Assembly (NCBI RefSeq): GCF_002904295.1
Contig: NZ_PPHG01000027.1
Span: 105,198-169,197, forward strand
DNA from: Amycolatopsis sp. CA-128772
GTDB taxonomy: Bacteria; Actinomycetota; Actinomycetes; Mycobacteriales; Pseudonocardiaceae
Length of the DNA stretch: 64,000 nt
Direction: 5' to 3'
Shown here in pieces: positions 52,229 through 62,517 of this stretch. Within the stretch, counting starts at the first letter, position 1. Every line of letters starts with the position of its first letter. The translations under genes were made by a program, and so were the position numbers. Under the pieces are notes generated by a model. That model did not search any database and had not been told where the DNA came from. It saw nothing but the letters and a program-made list of their open reading frames with translations.

Positions 52229-52707
52229 ACTGTCGGGACCAGCCCTACCAGCACACCGCTGATCAGGATCGCGTAGCTGGCCAGGCTCACCCCACCGGTG
52301 GCGAGCATCGTGGCCATCGGCTTCTGCCGCACCAGCTGGTAGGCGACCAGGCCCGGCACGACGAACCCGAGCGTCTGGTGCACGAACAGCAGCGGGAAGT
52401 CGGCCTGCAGCACGATGAGCAACGTCGTCTGCAGCACCACGCCGAGCAGCACGACCGCGGCGAACAGCCGCTTGCCATACAGGATCACCAATCGCTGCAA
52501 CAGCTTCGTGCCGCCGAACGTCAGCGCCGTCATCAGCACGATGATCGCCGCGCGGCGGTAGTCCTCGACCATGGTCAGCGCGATCCAGCCGGGGGTGATC
52601 ATGCCGCCGGGCGACAGGTTCGTCGTCAGGTAGCAGACTAGCGACAGCAGCAGGCCGATGGCCAGGCCGACGGTGGCGACCTCGGGGGCGAGGGACGTGG
52701 TGAGCAT
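52225..52707 (-). CDS. pgsC: poly-gamma-glutamate biosynthesis protein PgsC/CapC
   Basis: 160 aa with about five hydrophobic spans, including ATVGLAIGLLLSLVCYLTTN, SPGGMITPGWIALTMVEDYR and LLFVHQTLGFVVPGLVAYQL, the family signature. It is the membrane partner of the PgsB ligase. The pgsB stop and pgsC start share a base (TGATG), and its own stop overlaps the NlpC/P60 start. No PgsA or PgsE is seen in this locus. Confidence 0.85.
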   Translation of the reverse strand: MLTTSLAPEVATVGLAIGLLLSLVCYLTTNLSPGGMITPGWIALTMVEDYRRAAIIVLMTALTFGGTKLLQRLVILYGKRLFAAVVLLGVVLQTTLLIVLQADFPLLFVHQTLGFVVPGLVAYQLVRQKPMATMLATGGVSLASYAILISGVLVGLVPTV

Positions 52708-53885
52708 CAGGCGACCGGTTCCAGTTTGGCGAGTTCCTCGATGAGCAGTTCCCCCTGGCCGTGGATGTTGCCGATGGCGATCAGCGACGCCTGCCGCTCG
52801 ACGCCGCCGACGATCCCGCGCAGCAGCTCCCGCGGGGAGCGCGAACCGCCGAGGTCGACGACGCGGTCGTGCCACTCGCTCGGGATCGCGACCCGGGCGC
52901 TGCGTGTCGGTTCGCCGATCAGCACCACGCGTTCCGGCGCGATCTTCGGGATGAGCGCGCCCATCTGGCCGTTGCGTTCGACGCGGTCCGGGCGGCAATT
53001 GATGATCACGTGCAGCGGGTCGGTGATCGCACCTTGGCGGCGGAGCTGGTCGATGTTCAGCAACGTCGATTCGGGGTCGTTCGCGGCGAAGACGTTGGCG
53101 AAGCGCAGGTGACGGCGCCCGGCACGGTACCGGTGGACCTGCAGCACGCCTGGGTCCGGCGGCGCGGCCCACATGCCCTCCAGCGCCAGCTGCCGGTTGA
53201 CGTTGAGCAAGTCCGCCACGGCCAGCGCGATGGCGACGTTCTCCTTGAACGTGATCCAGCTGAAGCGGCGCATCTCCGCGTCGGTGACCGATTCGGGGTC
53301 GACGGCGATGAGTTCGCAGTCCCGCTTGTCGGCCTCTTCTTGGAGGATGTGCAGCCGTTCCTTCTCGGCGGTCAGGCAGATCCCGCCGACCGGCATCGAC
53401 CGGCTCAGCGAACGTGCGACGTCGTCGAGCGTGGGGCCCATCTCGGCGAGGTGGTCCTCGCGGACGTTGCACAGCACGCCGATGGTGGAGCGGATCAGCT
53501 TGCTCTGGTTGATTTCCTGCAGGTCCGGCATGACCGCCATGCACTCGATGACCAGCGCGTCGGGCCGGTAGGCGGCGGCGCGGCGGACGATGCCGATTTG
53601 CTCGACGACGTTGGCGATGCCGAACTTGCGGTAGACCGGTTCTTCGCTGCCATCAGGGTGGATGAACCGGGCCGCCGTGCCCGTGGTTTTGGCTGTGGTG
53701 ACGAGCCCGCCGCCGCGCAAGGCACCCGCGCAGAGACGGGTGATGGACGACTTGCCGCGGATGCCGTTGACCAGCACCCGGGTCGGGATGCTGTGCAGGT
53801 GCCGGTAGTGCTGGCGCTGTTCGGCGATCCCGGCGGCCAGCATCGCCGCCGATGCTGTGAGCAGCACGACGTAGAGGAACGTCAC
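52707..53885 (-). CDS. pgsB: poly-gamma-glutamate synthase PgsB/CapB
   Basis: 392 aa, the family length. After a short membrane segment (FLYVVLLTASAAMLAAGIAE), the Mur-ligase-like ATP site is VLVNGIRGKSSITRLCAGAL; then TAKTTGTAARFIHPDGSEEP, LVIECMAVMPDLQEINQSKL, NVREDHLAEMGPTLDDVA and FAANDPESTLL. It links glutamates through the gamma-carboxyl using ATP. It follows the HAMP-type membrane protein gene with no gap and leads into pgsC. Strong family match; the polymer in this organism is not shown. Confidence 0.9.
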   Translation of the reverse strand: MTFLYVVLLTASAAMLAAGIAEQRQHYRHLHSIPTRVLVNGIRGKSSITRLCAGALRGGGLVTTAKTTGTAARFIHPDGSEEPVYRKFGIANVVEQIGIVRRAAAYRPDALVIECMAVMPDLQEINQSKLIRSTIGVLCNVREDHLAEMGPTLDDVARSLSRSMPVGGICLTAEKERLHILQEEADKRDCELIAVDPESVTDAEMRRFSWITFKENVAIALAVADLLNVNRQLALEGMWAAPPDPGVLQVHRYRAGRRHLRFANVFAANDPESTLLNIDQLRRQGAITDPLHVIINCRPDRVERNGQMGALIPKIAPERVVLIGEPTRSARVAIPSEWHDRVVDLGGSRSPRELLRGIVGGVERQASLIAIGNIHGQGELLIEELAKLEPVA

Positions 53886-53886
53886 G

Positions 53887-56243
53887 TCAAACCCCGGCCC
53901 CGTCCAGCCAGCTCAGGTAGTCGTTCTTTGCCTTTTCTTCTGGGGTCCGGGCCTGCAGCCGCGGCGGCGTCTGGGGCCGGGGCCGGGCCGCACGCGGCGG
54001 CTGCGGGCTCGGTTGTGGCCGAGATTGCGGCTTCGGCGCGGGTGCCGGCTCATCGACGATCTTCTGGAGCAGCTCGGTTTCGTCGGTCGCCGCGCCTGTC
54101 GGCCGCCGGACCTCGCCGAGCCGGTCGCGGCCGTCGGTGAGGGCTTGGCGGCAGATCTCGACGCAGGAGGCGATGGTGCCGATCTCGTCCTGGCGCTGCG
54201 GGTAGACGACGGCGCCGGTGTTGCCGGCGGCGATCCGCCGCGCCTCGTCGCCGACCCGCCGCAGCGGCCGCACGACCACCAGCAGGTGCCAGGCGAACAG
54301 CATCAGCGCGACGACGGCGGTGAGCAGCGCGGCGACCCGCGCGCCCGAGCGTACGGTGTTGTCCGCGACCCCGAGCGAGCCGATAGGCTGTTCGGCGACG
54401 ATGACCCACTTCAGTGTCGCGGCGGAGCCCTTGTCGGCCAGGCGCTGCGCGGCAACTAGCGCGGACGGCGTCGTCTCGCGGGCGGCCTTGCCGGACTGCG
54501 CGGCGTCGACGTTCCTGATCAGCGTCGCATCGGACAGCGGGGAGAACGCAAGGTAGCCCTCGGTGTCGGCGATCGTGCGCTTGCCCTCGTCGACGACCCG
54601 GACCCGGCCGCCCGCGGAGCCGAGCATCTCGGCCATCCGCGGCACGTCGTACTCGCCGACCACGACGTTCTTCGTGTCCGGCAGCGGCGTGAAGGCGTAG
54701 ACGACCGGGACGCGGCCGCTGGTGTTGTGCTGGCGCAGGCCTTCGCCGTCGGGTAGCTTGCCGGGGTCACGCAGGGACTCTCGGCCAGCCAGCAGCTGGA
54801 CCGCTCCTTGGGCGTTGGCGACGTAGACGCTGCGGAATCGGCTTTCGGTGCTGGCGAGCCGTTCGAGCATGCCGCGCAGCTGGCCGGGCTCCTTACCCTT
54901 GCCGAGCCGGGCGACGGATTGAAGGTCGGTGAGGCCTTCGGCGAGGCTGCGGCGCAGGGTGTCGGCCGAGCGCGTGACGCGGACGCCGTGCTCGCTGAGC
55001 ATGGTCGGCGACACCTCGGCGTGTTGCCGGCCGAGCGTCGCGGCGACCGCGCCCGACCAGCCGAGCAGGGCCACCGCGACAGCCGCGATGACGAGCTGGG
55101 CGGAAAGGAACGGGCGTACCTTCGGCTCGGGTTTGCTGCGCCGCAGCTTCGACCGGGACCGCTCCAGGGCCGCAGTGACGCGGTTGACCTCTCGGATCCG
55201 TGATTGCCGGACTGGCTTGCCGAGCACCCCGGCCGCGACGGCGAGAGCGTCGGTGCGGAGCCTGCGGATCGGCGCGACGACCGTACGCCGCAGCAGGACG
55301 AAGCCTGCGACGGCCAGGGCGAGCAGCGCGGCGGCGGGGATGAGGCCCGGCCAGCGTACGGGCACGGCCTCGACCGGGAAGCGGCTGAACGCCACGACGG
55401 ACAGGCCGAGGCTGCCGCCGATGCCTGCGGGGGAGACCGGGGCGTAGGAGACGACCGGGGCCCGTTCGTTCCCCTTTTCGGCGACGGCTGACCCGGTGAG
55501 GACGCCGGACTGCCCGGTGGCGGCCGCTGTGGCGGCGCGGGCGAGCAGCTCTTGGGCGGGGGTGTCGGTCGCGGCGATGTCGGAGCCGTGCGTGTGCAGG
55601 ACGGCGCCGTCGGCGGTGACCAGACGGACCTGCTGCTGGATGTCCTTGTCGAGGTCGCCGGCGGTGGTGCGCAGGGCGGTCGAGACGATGAGGACCTTGC
55701 CGGCGCGGGGGCCAGTGAGCGGGAGCGCGGTCAGCAGGAGCGGGGTGTCGCCGGGCGGGCGACCGGGCGGACGGTGAGGTTCGCGACGGCGACCCCGCGC
55801 AGCGTCTCGACCGGTACCGGCTCGCCGCGGGTGGCCAGGACCTTATGCGCGAGCGGGTCGTAGACGACGACACCGCGCCAGTCCTCGTAGGTCTCTCCCA
55901 GGCGGGTGAGCAATGCGGTGTCGTCCGCGGTGTCGAACACACCGGAACCGGTCGCGACCTGGAGGTCGCCCGCGGCGGCCGTCGCCGAGGTCGCGACGCT
56001 CTGCGCGAGACCGGCGGTGGCGCGCTGCTGGCTCGCGGTCACCTCGTCGGGAACGCGGCCGGCGGCGTCGTTCGCTCGCATCAGGGAAAGCGGGCCCGCG
56101 GTAGACAGGTACAGCGCGGTGAAGGCGGCGATGAGCAGCAGCAAGACGAATGTGGTGGCCGAGGCGACGCCGGCGCCGCGGGGGAACCCCGCTTCCGGGA
56201 TCTGCGCGCGCAGCAGCGCTACTCGATTTTCGTGCTGGTTCAA
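53887..56243 (-). pseudogene. HAMP-containing membrane sensor-like protein, single-base frameshift
   Basis: From ATG 56243 the frame encodes one transmembrane segment (ATTFVLLLLIAAFTALYLS) and an extracytoplasmic domain (VFDTADDTALLTRLGETYED), then stops early near 55731. A missing base at about 55766 shifts the frame; after it the protein continues (GDTPLLLTALPLTGPRAGKV, VVAFSRFPVEAVPVRWPGLI) with a second span, a HAMP-like linker (VVAPIRRLRTDALAVAAGVL), a second sensor-like half with its own span (VAALLTAVVALMLFAWHLLV) and a Pro-rich tail. Joined length is about 785 residues, with no kinase domain. It is first in the pgs operon, and may sense or gate polymer production. Confidence 0.6.
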
Positions 56244-56440
56244 CCGGGTCTCCCCAGGCCCTTCCGGTCACGCGGTCCCGCAGGATCGCCGGCCACCGTG
56301 GCCGCTAATGGAACGTCCACCCGTTTGGGTTACACGCGAAGGTATCAATGAAGCCTTCGGTGACGTTACTACCGCCCCCATCGGGGAGCAACGAGCGGTC
56401 GAGGCGACCTGTGGGGTGACGTCGTACACTCTGGGTGGTG

Positions 56441-57352
56441 ATGAGCCGACCGCGGATGTTGCTCAGCGTGGCCGGTGTGGCCGTCGCGCTGGCCTTGGTC
56501 CTGACCCTGGTGCTGGTCCTCGGTGACGGCGATTCACCGAAGCCCGGATCACCTGCGCCTGAGGCCGGCTTGGATTTCGTGGTGACCGACTTCACGTCGA
56601 AGCTGTCCGCGGACCAGGAGTACCGCCCACCGAAATCCGACGAACGTCGCACGGCGGCGGCCGGGTTCGCGGCGGTCCTGGACCGCCGGGGTACGGCCGA
56701 CCTCAGAAAGCTCGGGTTCTCGGTGCGCGACGGCGTCGATCCGGCGACCGGGCGGCCGTACACGATCGTCGTCAACGAGCCCGGCACCGAGCGGGCGTGG
56801 GGGATGTACGTGATCGACCGGTCGGCGCCGCCGTCGCTGGCCGTGGAGGTACCGCACCCGGCGTTCGATTTGCGGACGGAGCTGTTCGGTGTCGACCTGT
56901 TCCGCCGCACGCCGGGCGTAGTGCTGCTGGTGGCGGGCGCCCACCGGAAGGCCGACGACAGCAAGGCTGACGTCGCCCATGAAGAAAATTCGATGTTCCA
57001 CGTCTTGGCTTCGGCGCTGGCCGGGCGAGGGCTCGCGCAGGTCCAGTTGCACGGTTTCCACGACGAGAACCTGCCGTCGACGGACATCGTGCTGTCGTCG
57101 GGGGCGACGATGACCGGCAGCGCGCCTCGCCGGGCGGCTTCGCGGCTCACCGCGGACGGGTTCGCCGTATGCCGCGCGTGGGAGGAGCAGTGCAAAGGCC
57201 TCGAGGGAACGACGAACGTCCAGGGCCGGATGGCCGCGTCTGACGACACGGTTTTTCTACATGTCGAAATGAGCAGGTCGGTGCGTGAATCGCCGGAGCA
57301 ACGCTCGGACGTGGTCCGGGCGTTGCTGGAAGCCGATCTGCGCAAGCCGTGA
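56441..57352 (+). CDS. membrane-anchored protein beside the pgs operon, possible metal-dependent hydrolase
   Basis: Residues 1-28 form a single strong hydrophobic anchor. The extracytoplasmic part has AVEVPHPAFDLRTELFGVDL, VVLLVAGAHRKADD and ADVAHEENSMFHVLASALAG. The ordered His, Asp and Glu residues (PHP, TE, GAHR, DVAH) look like a zinc-hydrolase site, but I cannot match a named family. It is transcribed divergently from the poly-gamma-glutamate genes and could degrade or remodel the polymer; that is inference. ATG 56441 is chosen; GTG 56435 is also possible. Confidence 0.55.
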   Translation: MSRPRMLLSVAGVAVALALVLTLVLVLGDGDSPKPGSPAPEAGLDFVVTDFTSKLSADQEYRPPKSDERRTAAAGFAAVLDRRGTADLRKLGFSVRDGVDPATGRPYTIVVNEPGTERAWGMYVIDRSAPPSLAVEVPHPAFDLRTELFGVDLFRRTPGVVLLVAGAHRKADDSKADVAHEENSMFHVLASALAGRGLAQVQLHGFHDENLPSTDIVLSSGATMTGSAPRRAASRLTADGFAVCRAWEEQCKGLEGTTNVQGRMAASDDTVFLHVEMSRSVRESPEQRSDVVRALLEADLRKP

Positions 57353-57390
57353 CTTTTGTGGTTGAGGTAGTAACTAGTAGATTGTCGCGG

Positions 57391-58411
57391 CTAACTTTTG
57401 GGGTATAGGTGGCGGAGTTTGACGCGTGCGTCGTCGGTGGTGAACTGCCAGCGGATTTGACGTTGTTCGGTGTTGATGGTGTGTTGCCAGGCGGCGAGCT
57501 CGGTGTCGAGGTCGCTGATGCGGCGGTCGAGGCATTGCCGGGACAGTGCGGACAGTTCGATCTCGGCGATGTTGAGCCAGGACCCGTGTTTGGGGGTGTG
57601 GTGGATCTCTAGGCGCTGGGCGAGAGCGAAGGCTTCGCCGGGTTCGAAGGCCTCGTAGAGCGAGGCGATGCCGTGGGTGTTGAGGTTGTCCATGACCAGC
57701 ACCACGGTCTGGGCCTTGGGATAGTCCACGGTCAAGAGTTGTTTGACCTGCCCGGCCCAGTCGATCTTGGTTCGCTGGGTCAGGGCGTGGACACGGCGCC
57801 ACCCTTGCAGGGGCTCGGCCCACACGAAGATCGAGCAGGTGCCGCACCGGACGTATTCACTGTCCTCACAGGCGTTGCGGCCTGGCCGGGCGGGAAGCGG
57901 ATCACGGACCTGGCCGAGGAGCTGGAAGGGTTTCTCGTCCATGCACACGACCGGGCGGGCGGGATCGTGCGGTCGGGCGTAGACGGCGAGCACGTCCTCC
58001 ATGCGGGCGTCGAACTCCGCGTTCGCTCGTGGCGGGATATTCCAGCACTTCCTCAGATGAGGGCGCAGTTCCGTTTTTTTAGGACCCGGCCGATGGTGGA
58101 GTGATCCAAGTTCGGGATGTCCTCGGTGAGTTCGACATGCTTTTCCAGCAACCGCAGCGACCACCGGGCATGCCCCGCCGGCGGCTGCGAGCACGCCAGG
58201 GCGATCAGCCGGGCCTCGACCTCACCGGTCACCGGGGACGGCACCGGTGGAAGGTCGCGCTTCTTGCGCCCGATCGTGGCCAGGACATCGCCGCCGGTGT
58301 CAGTGAATCGCTTGGCGACCAGGCGCAGCATCTCGCCCGAGACTTCGAGCCGGGCTGCGATCACTTCCTTCGGATCGGGCTCGCCTGCCGCGTATGACGC
58401 CGGAGAACCTC
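57391..58411 (-). mobile_element. IS630-family transposase, 5' truncated, with A7 frameshift site
   Basis: The downstream frame (57391-58194) holds the IS630 DDE core: [14 protein letters not shown] (first Asp), [11 protein letters not shown] (second Asp) and [20 protein letters not shown] (third acidic). The upstream frame (to about 58411) holds an HTH-like part (EVIAARLEVSGEMLRLVAKR, GRKKRDLPPVP). They join by a -1 shift at A7 (plus-strand T run 58074-58080), where the frames read CTA AAA AAA and CCT AAA AAA. This could be programmed frameshifting or a lesion. About 40-50 N-terminal residues are missing, and I see no matching terminal repeat on the right side, so this is likely a partial copy. 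Confidence 0.78.
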
Positions 58412-58451
58412 AGGCAGCGGGTGGCAGCTTGCGCTGGCCGCGGCGGGGCAC

Positions 58452-58602
58452 GATGGATGCGGCGGCCTCGGCGGTTTCGTACCCCGGTCCACATCTCGCT
58501 CCGCGGCTGGTCGAGCACGCCGGTCAGCCGCCCGGCGCCGAAGGCCACCCCTACTACGTCCTGCTCCACCTCATCGCCTACCGGGGCCTGTGCCGCGACT
58601 AA
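58452..58602 (+). CDS. hypothetical short protein, 49 aa
   Basis: ATG 58452, ending in TAA: SYPGPHLAPRLVEHAGQPPG then HPYYVLLHLIAYRGLCRD. Lies where the IS630 copy breaks off. May be the truncated end of a larger gene. Confidence 0.25.
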
Positions 58603-59140
58603 GCGGCAACTACACTGGCCGGGGTAGGGACCGGTTTTCGGCGTTGACCCGCTGCTCAGGCAAGGCGCCGTCTGCCGAGCCGGCTGGAAATCGGGCTGGC
58701 GGGGCGTGGATACACCCGGTGATCGCTATCCGGGAACCTGTGCCCGTCCGTATGGCGTTTTACTTCCATTCGAGGGTGCGCTTAATAGCGTGCCCGGGTG
58801 GTGCGAGCCTGACCGTGGTTGTGGTGGTTTGTTACTGGTCGTCGAGTTGCACCACTCCGTCCGCGTCGCTGCCGACGGGTTTCGCCGCTCCTTCGATAGC
58901 TTCGCCGAGGGTGCGGACCACTCAGGGCAGGCTGCCGCACCTTCCGACGGCGCCCGAAGCAGGCCGTCGACCCGGCCGCACACGCCCGAAGGTGGTCGCC
59001 TTCTCGCTGATATTGCAGAACGCGCTGCTGATCGAGGCTGCCGAGGACGTCGTCGATGCGTGCTGGCAGGCTAGAGGGATGCGGGAGAGGCAGGCGTTGC
59101 CGCGGCTGGAGCGGCGAGCGGTGTGCAGCCTGTGGGCGCG
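58603..59140. other. possible remnant upstream of the thioredoxin-like gene, 538 bp
   Basis: The frame ending at 59144 overlaps the next start as ATGA and reads VVAFSLILQNALLIEAAEDV followed by CWQARGMRERQALPRLERRA, which looks coding. Going upstream the coding appearance shifts between frames (VVELHHSVRVAADGFRRSFD in another frame). I read this as a decayed gene of unknown family. Confidence 0.35.
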
Positions 59141-59743
59141 ATGACCAGGTTGACCAGGTGGGCACTGGTAGCTGCGGTATTGCTGATCGCCACGATCGTG
59201 GCGATCCTGCCACGCTCGCACGACAGCAGTATTGCCCCTAGCGAGGCGACGAGTGATCTCTCGGCCGCTCGTTCGGCGGCGGCTCTGCCCGCCTGCCCGG
59301 CCGGCAACGGCTCAACGCCTGAGGAATTGGCTGAGGTGCAGGTGACGTGCCTGGCCACCGGCACCACCACGCGGCTCGGCGCGACTGTCGTCGGTGTCCC
59401 GACGCTGGTGAACGTGTGGGCCAGTTGGTGTCAACCCTGCACCACCGAGCTGCCTGTCCTGGCCGAATACGCGGCCGGACCCGGCGCCATACGAGTACTG
59501 CTGGTGCAGACCGCCAGCCCGCAAATCGACGGACTGAACCTGCTTGCCCGGCTGCGCGTGCGGCTGCCGACGGTCTTCGACGGCCCGAGCAGTACCGGCC
59601 CGGCCCATAAGGCGCTGCAAGTGACGACGCTGCCCAGCTCGTACGTCATCACCGCCGACGGACAAATTCGCCCGGTCCGCACCCCGCCGACCTTTCACAC
59701 CGTCGACGAGGTCCGCCAAGCCGTCGCCGCCGCGCTGTCGTGA
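59141..59743 (+). CDS. TlpA-like thioredoxin-fold membrane-anchored protein
   Basis: ATG 59141 (MTRLTRWALV) overlaps an upstream stop (ATGA). An N-terminal hydrophobic anchor is followed by a short linker and a thioredoxin fold: GVPTLVNVWASWCQPCTTEL with the CxxC redox pair, VLLVQTASPQIDGLNLLARL and LPSSYVITADGQIRPV containing the cis-Pro. TlpA/ResA-type proteins act outside the membrane on disulphides or cytochrome maturation. No other cytochrome genes are near. Confidence 0.82.
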   Translation: MTRLTRWALVAAVLLIATIVAILPRSHDSSIAPSEATSDLSAARSAAALPACPAGNGSTPEELAEVQVTCLATGTTTRLGATVVGVPTLVNVWASWCQPCTTELPVLAEYAAGPGAIRVLLVQTASPQIDGLNLLARLRVRLPTVFDGPSSTGPAHKALQVTTLPSSYVITADGQIRPVRTPPTFHTVDEVRQAVAAALS

Positions 59744-59910
59744 CCTGCACACCGACGCCTCCGCGGTCATCGGCATAGCGGGCGGTGATCGTCACCCCGA
59801 CGGCGGTAGGCCGCATGCGACCCGTCGGCAACGATCATTCACGCACTACGCCTTGAGCCGGTAAGTCTGTGCCGACAGCGGCGCAGGCGGCAATGATCGA
59901 GGGGACCTAC

Positions 59911-60213
59911 ATGCAACGCATCGTCACATCCGTACTGGCCGCTGCCGCCGTTATTTCTGGCGCTGAAGTACTCGGTGCCGCGCCCTCCAGTGCAACGCCG
60001 CAGGCCAACTGCGTCGTCGGACGTGACGCCGACGGCCACGGCGGCTTCTCCCAGTGCTACGAGCGATCAGGCTCCCAGCAAGTCCGGGTCCGCTGCTCCA
60101 ACGGCAACAGCTACTTCGGTCCTGTCGTCTCGGCCGTCGGCGGTGTCGTCTCGCATGCCCCGTGCCCGGCCGGCCTGACCGCCGACAGCATCGGTGCGGT
60201 GTACTACCCCTGA
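59911..60213 (+). CDS. small secreted protein, 100 aa
   Basis: ATG 59911 gives a clean signal peptide (MQRIVTSVLAAAAVISGAEV then LGAAPSSATPQA). The mature part has four cysteines (NCVVGRDADGHGGFSQCYER, VRCSNGNSYFGPV, HAPCPAGL), suggesting two disulphides. No enzyme motif. Probably an exported small structured protein; family not recognised. Confidence 0.65.
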   Translation: MQRIVTSVLAAAAVISGAEVLGAAPSSATPQANCVVGRDADGHGGFSQCYERSGSQQVRVRCSNGNSYFGPVVSAVGGVVSHAPCPAGLTADSIGAVYYP

Positions 60214-60966
60214 CCGCAGAATCGTCGGCCACACAGGGATGTCTCGCGTTCCTTCGGTCGGCACACCCAAGGCGAGGTAGATGAGCCCCGGTTGGCGACC
60301 TGGACGAGTTGGCCGCTGGCGGTGATCACGACGAGTACGTCACCGAGAACTGACTGAGCTGCACCAGCGGGTACTACGGCTGCAGGACGACATCAACGGC
60401 CAACCTGCAGTGCCGGCACCGTGGCCGGCCCCAGCCACTTGCGGCGACATTCGTGCCTTCCTGATCCGGTGGTGACCGGCGTCGATTCCCAGGACGCTGG
60501 TCATCACCTTTCCCGGCCATCGCGCCCTGCGGTTCGAGCTCTCGCTCAACGCCACGACCTGGGCCGGCGCATCGGGCTGCTGATCGCCCCGCCGGTGGCA
60601 TACTTCGCCGGCCAGCTCGGGCCGCGCCTCCACAGCACCCCTGACCACTGCGGCCGCGACGTGCTGCTCATCCGGTCCGCGCCGCCGTGGGTGCGAAGCT
60701 GTTCCACCGGCAAGAACTGCACCTCGTCCAGGCCGCGATGCAGCGGGCAAATTCCGCACGCGACACCGTGCCGGACGAATTCCGACACGACGAGGGACGG
60801 CGGCGCCCGCAGGCCGCCCAGCGCCAGCGGACCACAACCGTCACGACAACAGCCGGGACGCGCAGCGCTGACGCGGCCAACCACCACAGCACCGGCGGAC
60901 TGAACGACACTGCCCTAACCGCCGCCGCCACCGTGCCGCGAGCGCGTGTCCCCTGAGCCGCGGCCT
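60214..60966. other. degenerate region, 753 bp
   Basis: No intact gene. One plus-strand frame near 60690-60830 reads GAKLFHRQELHLVQAAMQRA then RHDEGRRRPQAAQRQR, which looks like a fragment of a former protein. Otherwise shadows. Confidence 0.3.
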
Positions 60967-61107
60967 GCCACACCACCGCTCGCACAGGTACCGTGCTGGA
61001 CAGCCGCTCGGTTGGCGCATCCAGCGTCGCCGCAAGCGAGGCACCGACCGGCGGCACATCTACACCTATCCGGCCAAGAAAGCCCTCAGGGCTGTCGTGG
61101 CCAAGGT
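60967..61107 (+). mobile_element. remnant of a group II intron reverse transcriptase/maturase
   Basis: About 47 codons read [20 protein letters not shown] followed by [20 protein letters not shown] and KVK, resembling the end of the RT/maturase thumb region in bacterial group II intron proteins (FLGFxIQxRxKRGT..YTYPSKKAL). There is no upstream RT domain. The frame then runs into an ABC ATPase fragment at about 61108. Confidence 0.5.
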
Positions 61108-61583
61108 CAAGATGATCTCAAGGGCTTCTCCGTCGGCATGAAGCGCCGGGTCGGTATCGCCCAGGCCCTGCTCAACGCCCCCAAGCTGCTCATCGTGGAC
61201 GAGCCGACCGCAGGAGTGGGTCCCGAGGAGCGGATTCGGTTCCGCACCCTGCTGTCCCAGCTGGCCGGCGAGCGGACCGTGCTGCTGTCCACCCACCACA
61301 TCGTCGAGGTCATCGCACAGCCTGCCGCGACCGGGCCGTGCTCGCCACCGGACAGGTGATCATCCGAGGCACCGTCGCGGAGCTGACCGCCACCGCCCGG
61401 GAACAGGTGTGGTCGGCGACGACCTCCGGGCCGGCCCCCGAGGGCATGGTCGTCTCGGCGCTGGCCGAGGCGGCCAGCATGCGCTACCGGATCGTGTCGC
61501 CGCGTCCCCCGAGACCGGACACGGTCCCCGAAACGCCGTCGCTCGAGGAGGGCTATGTCGTGCTCGGCTCCCGACACGGCCTC
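61108..61583 (+). pseudogene. ABC transporter ATPase remnant
   Basis: Starts abruptly in the signature region ([20 protein letters not shown]), continues with Walker [21 protein letters not shown] and the H-loop [12 protein letters not shown], then shifts frame near 61321 into [20 protein letters not shown] and a C-terminal accessory region. Walker A and the N-terminal half are missing. It was a drug/bacteriocin-export type ATPase. It cannot hydrolyse ATP as it stands. Confidence 0.65.
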
Positions 61584-62517
61584 ATGGCCTCACCCAGAGC
61601 TGCCCGCCCGTCAGCCGCGTCCTCAAGGCGAGCCCCGTAATCCGATCGAGACCTTTGTTCGCCGCCCTCCTCGCGGCCGTCCTTGGCGTGGTGACCGCCG
61701 CGCGGTCGGCCGCCGGGTCGACACCGCCGGTCGTGCATGTCCCGTTTCCGCCCCCCACCGGCCCGGACCCGAGCGGCACCGTGTCGCCACATTTGGCCGA
61801 CCCGTCCCGGCGCGGTCCCCGGGCGCCTATATCCCGTACGGGAGGTAGGCGCCAACTTCGGTAAGGAACCGGTGCCTTCGGTCTGAGCCGACCTGTCACT
61901 CCACTGGTCAACAAGTGCGCGCAGACAAGATCACCGAGACTTGGCCTGCCTCAGCGGGCGGGGCGCCCCTGTCGTCTCCACTGGCTTCGTCTCAACGAAG
62001 TCGTCATCGCACAGCTCAGCCACGTGCGCTCGCCGGCGCGGTGGTGCCGGTGGCCAGCGCAGGTTGCGAGGCGGACGCGGCGCCGCTCATCACGCCGAGC
62101 GCGACACGGCTCCGGCGAGCGCGATTACGATCCGTTTGCTTGTCGAGCGCGGCGTTGTTCGTTTCGTCATTTTCTCCACTCCTGTTCGTCGTGGTCAGTC
62201 ACCAGCCACTCCAACCTGGTCAGGCGGTCGCTGAGAAATTCGCCACCTGATGGCTGTCCCGCGAGGGCTGGTTCACCCGGGCGGATCGGGCCGGGCTTCG
62301 GGGACGCACTGCCCCCGGCCGGGGTGTGCTTACCTTCGGGCGATCCACGGCCCAGCGAGCCGGGCGAGGACACTGCTGGTGACACAGCCCGGCCGCCACT
62401 CGAGCTCCCTGGTGACCGTCGAGGGTGAGCTGCCGGCCCGCAGCGGGTGCCGTGGCTCAGGCTCGGCACCGCTCGTAGTGGTGGAGTCCGACACTCGCTC
62501 GGAGCGGGACGGGAGCG
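61584..62517. other. region without a supported gene, 934 bp
   Basis: Continuous open frames exist but none shows a domain or a supported start. Contains a possible end of the ABC remnant and low-complexity GC-rich stretches. Confidence 0.35.

Noticed and set aside
54893..55942. Arg/Pro/Ala-rich frame bridging the two halves of the HAMP protein
   Set aside because: The correct protein is recovered in another frame after adding one base; this frame has no domain.
61584..62517. Several open frames in the last scrap region
   Set aside because: No conserved motif, no supported start and conflicting frames; left as non-coding or decayed.
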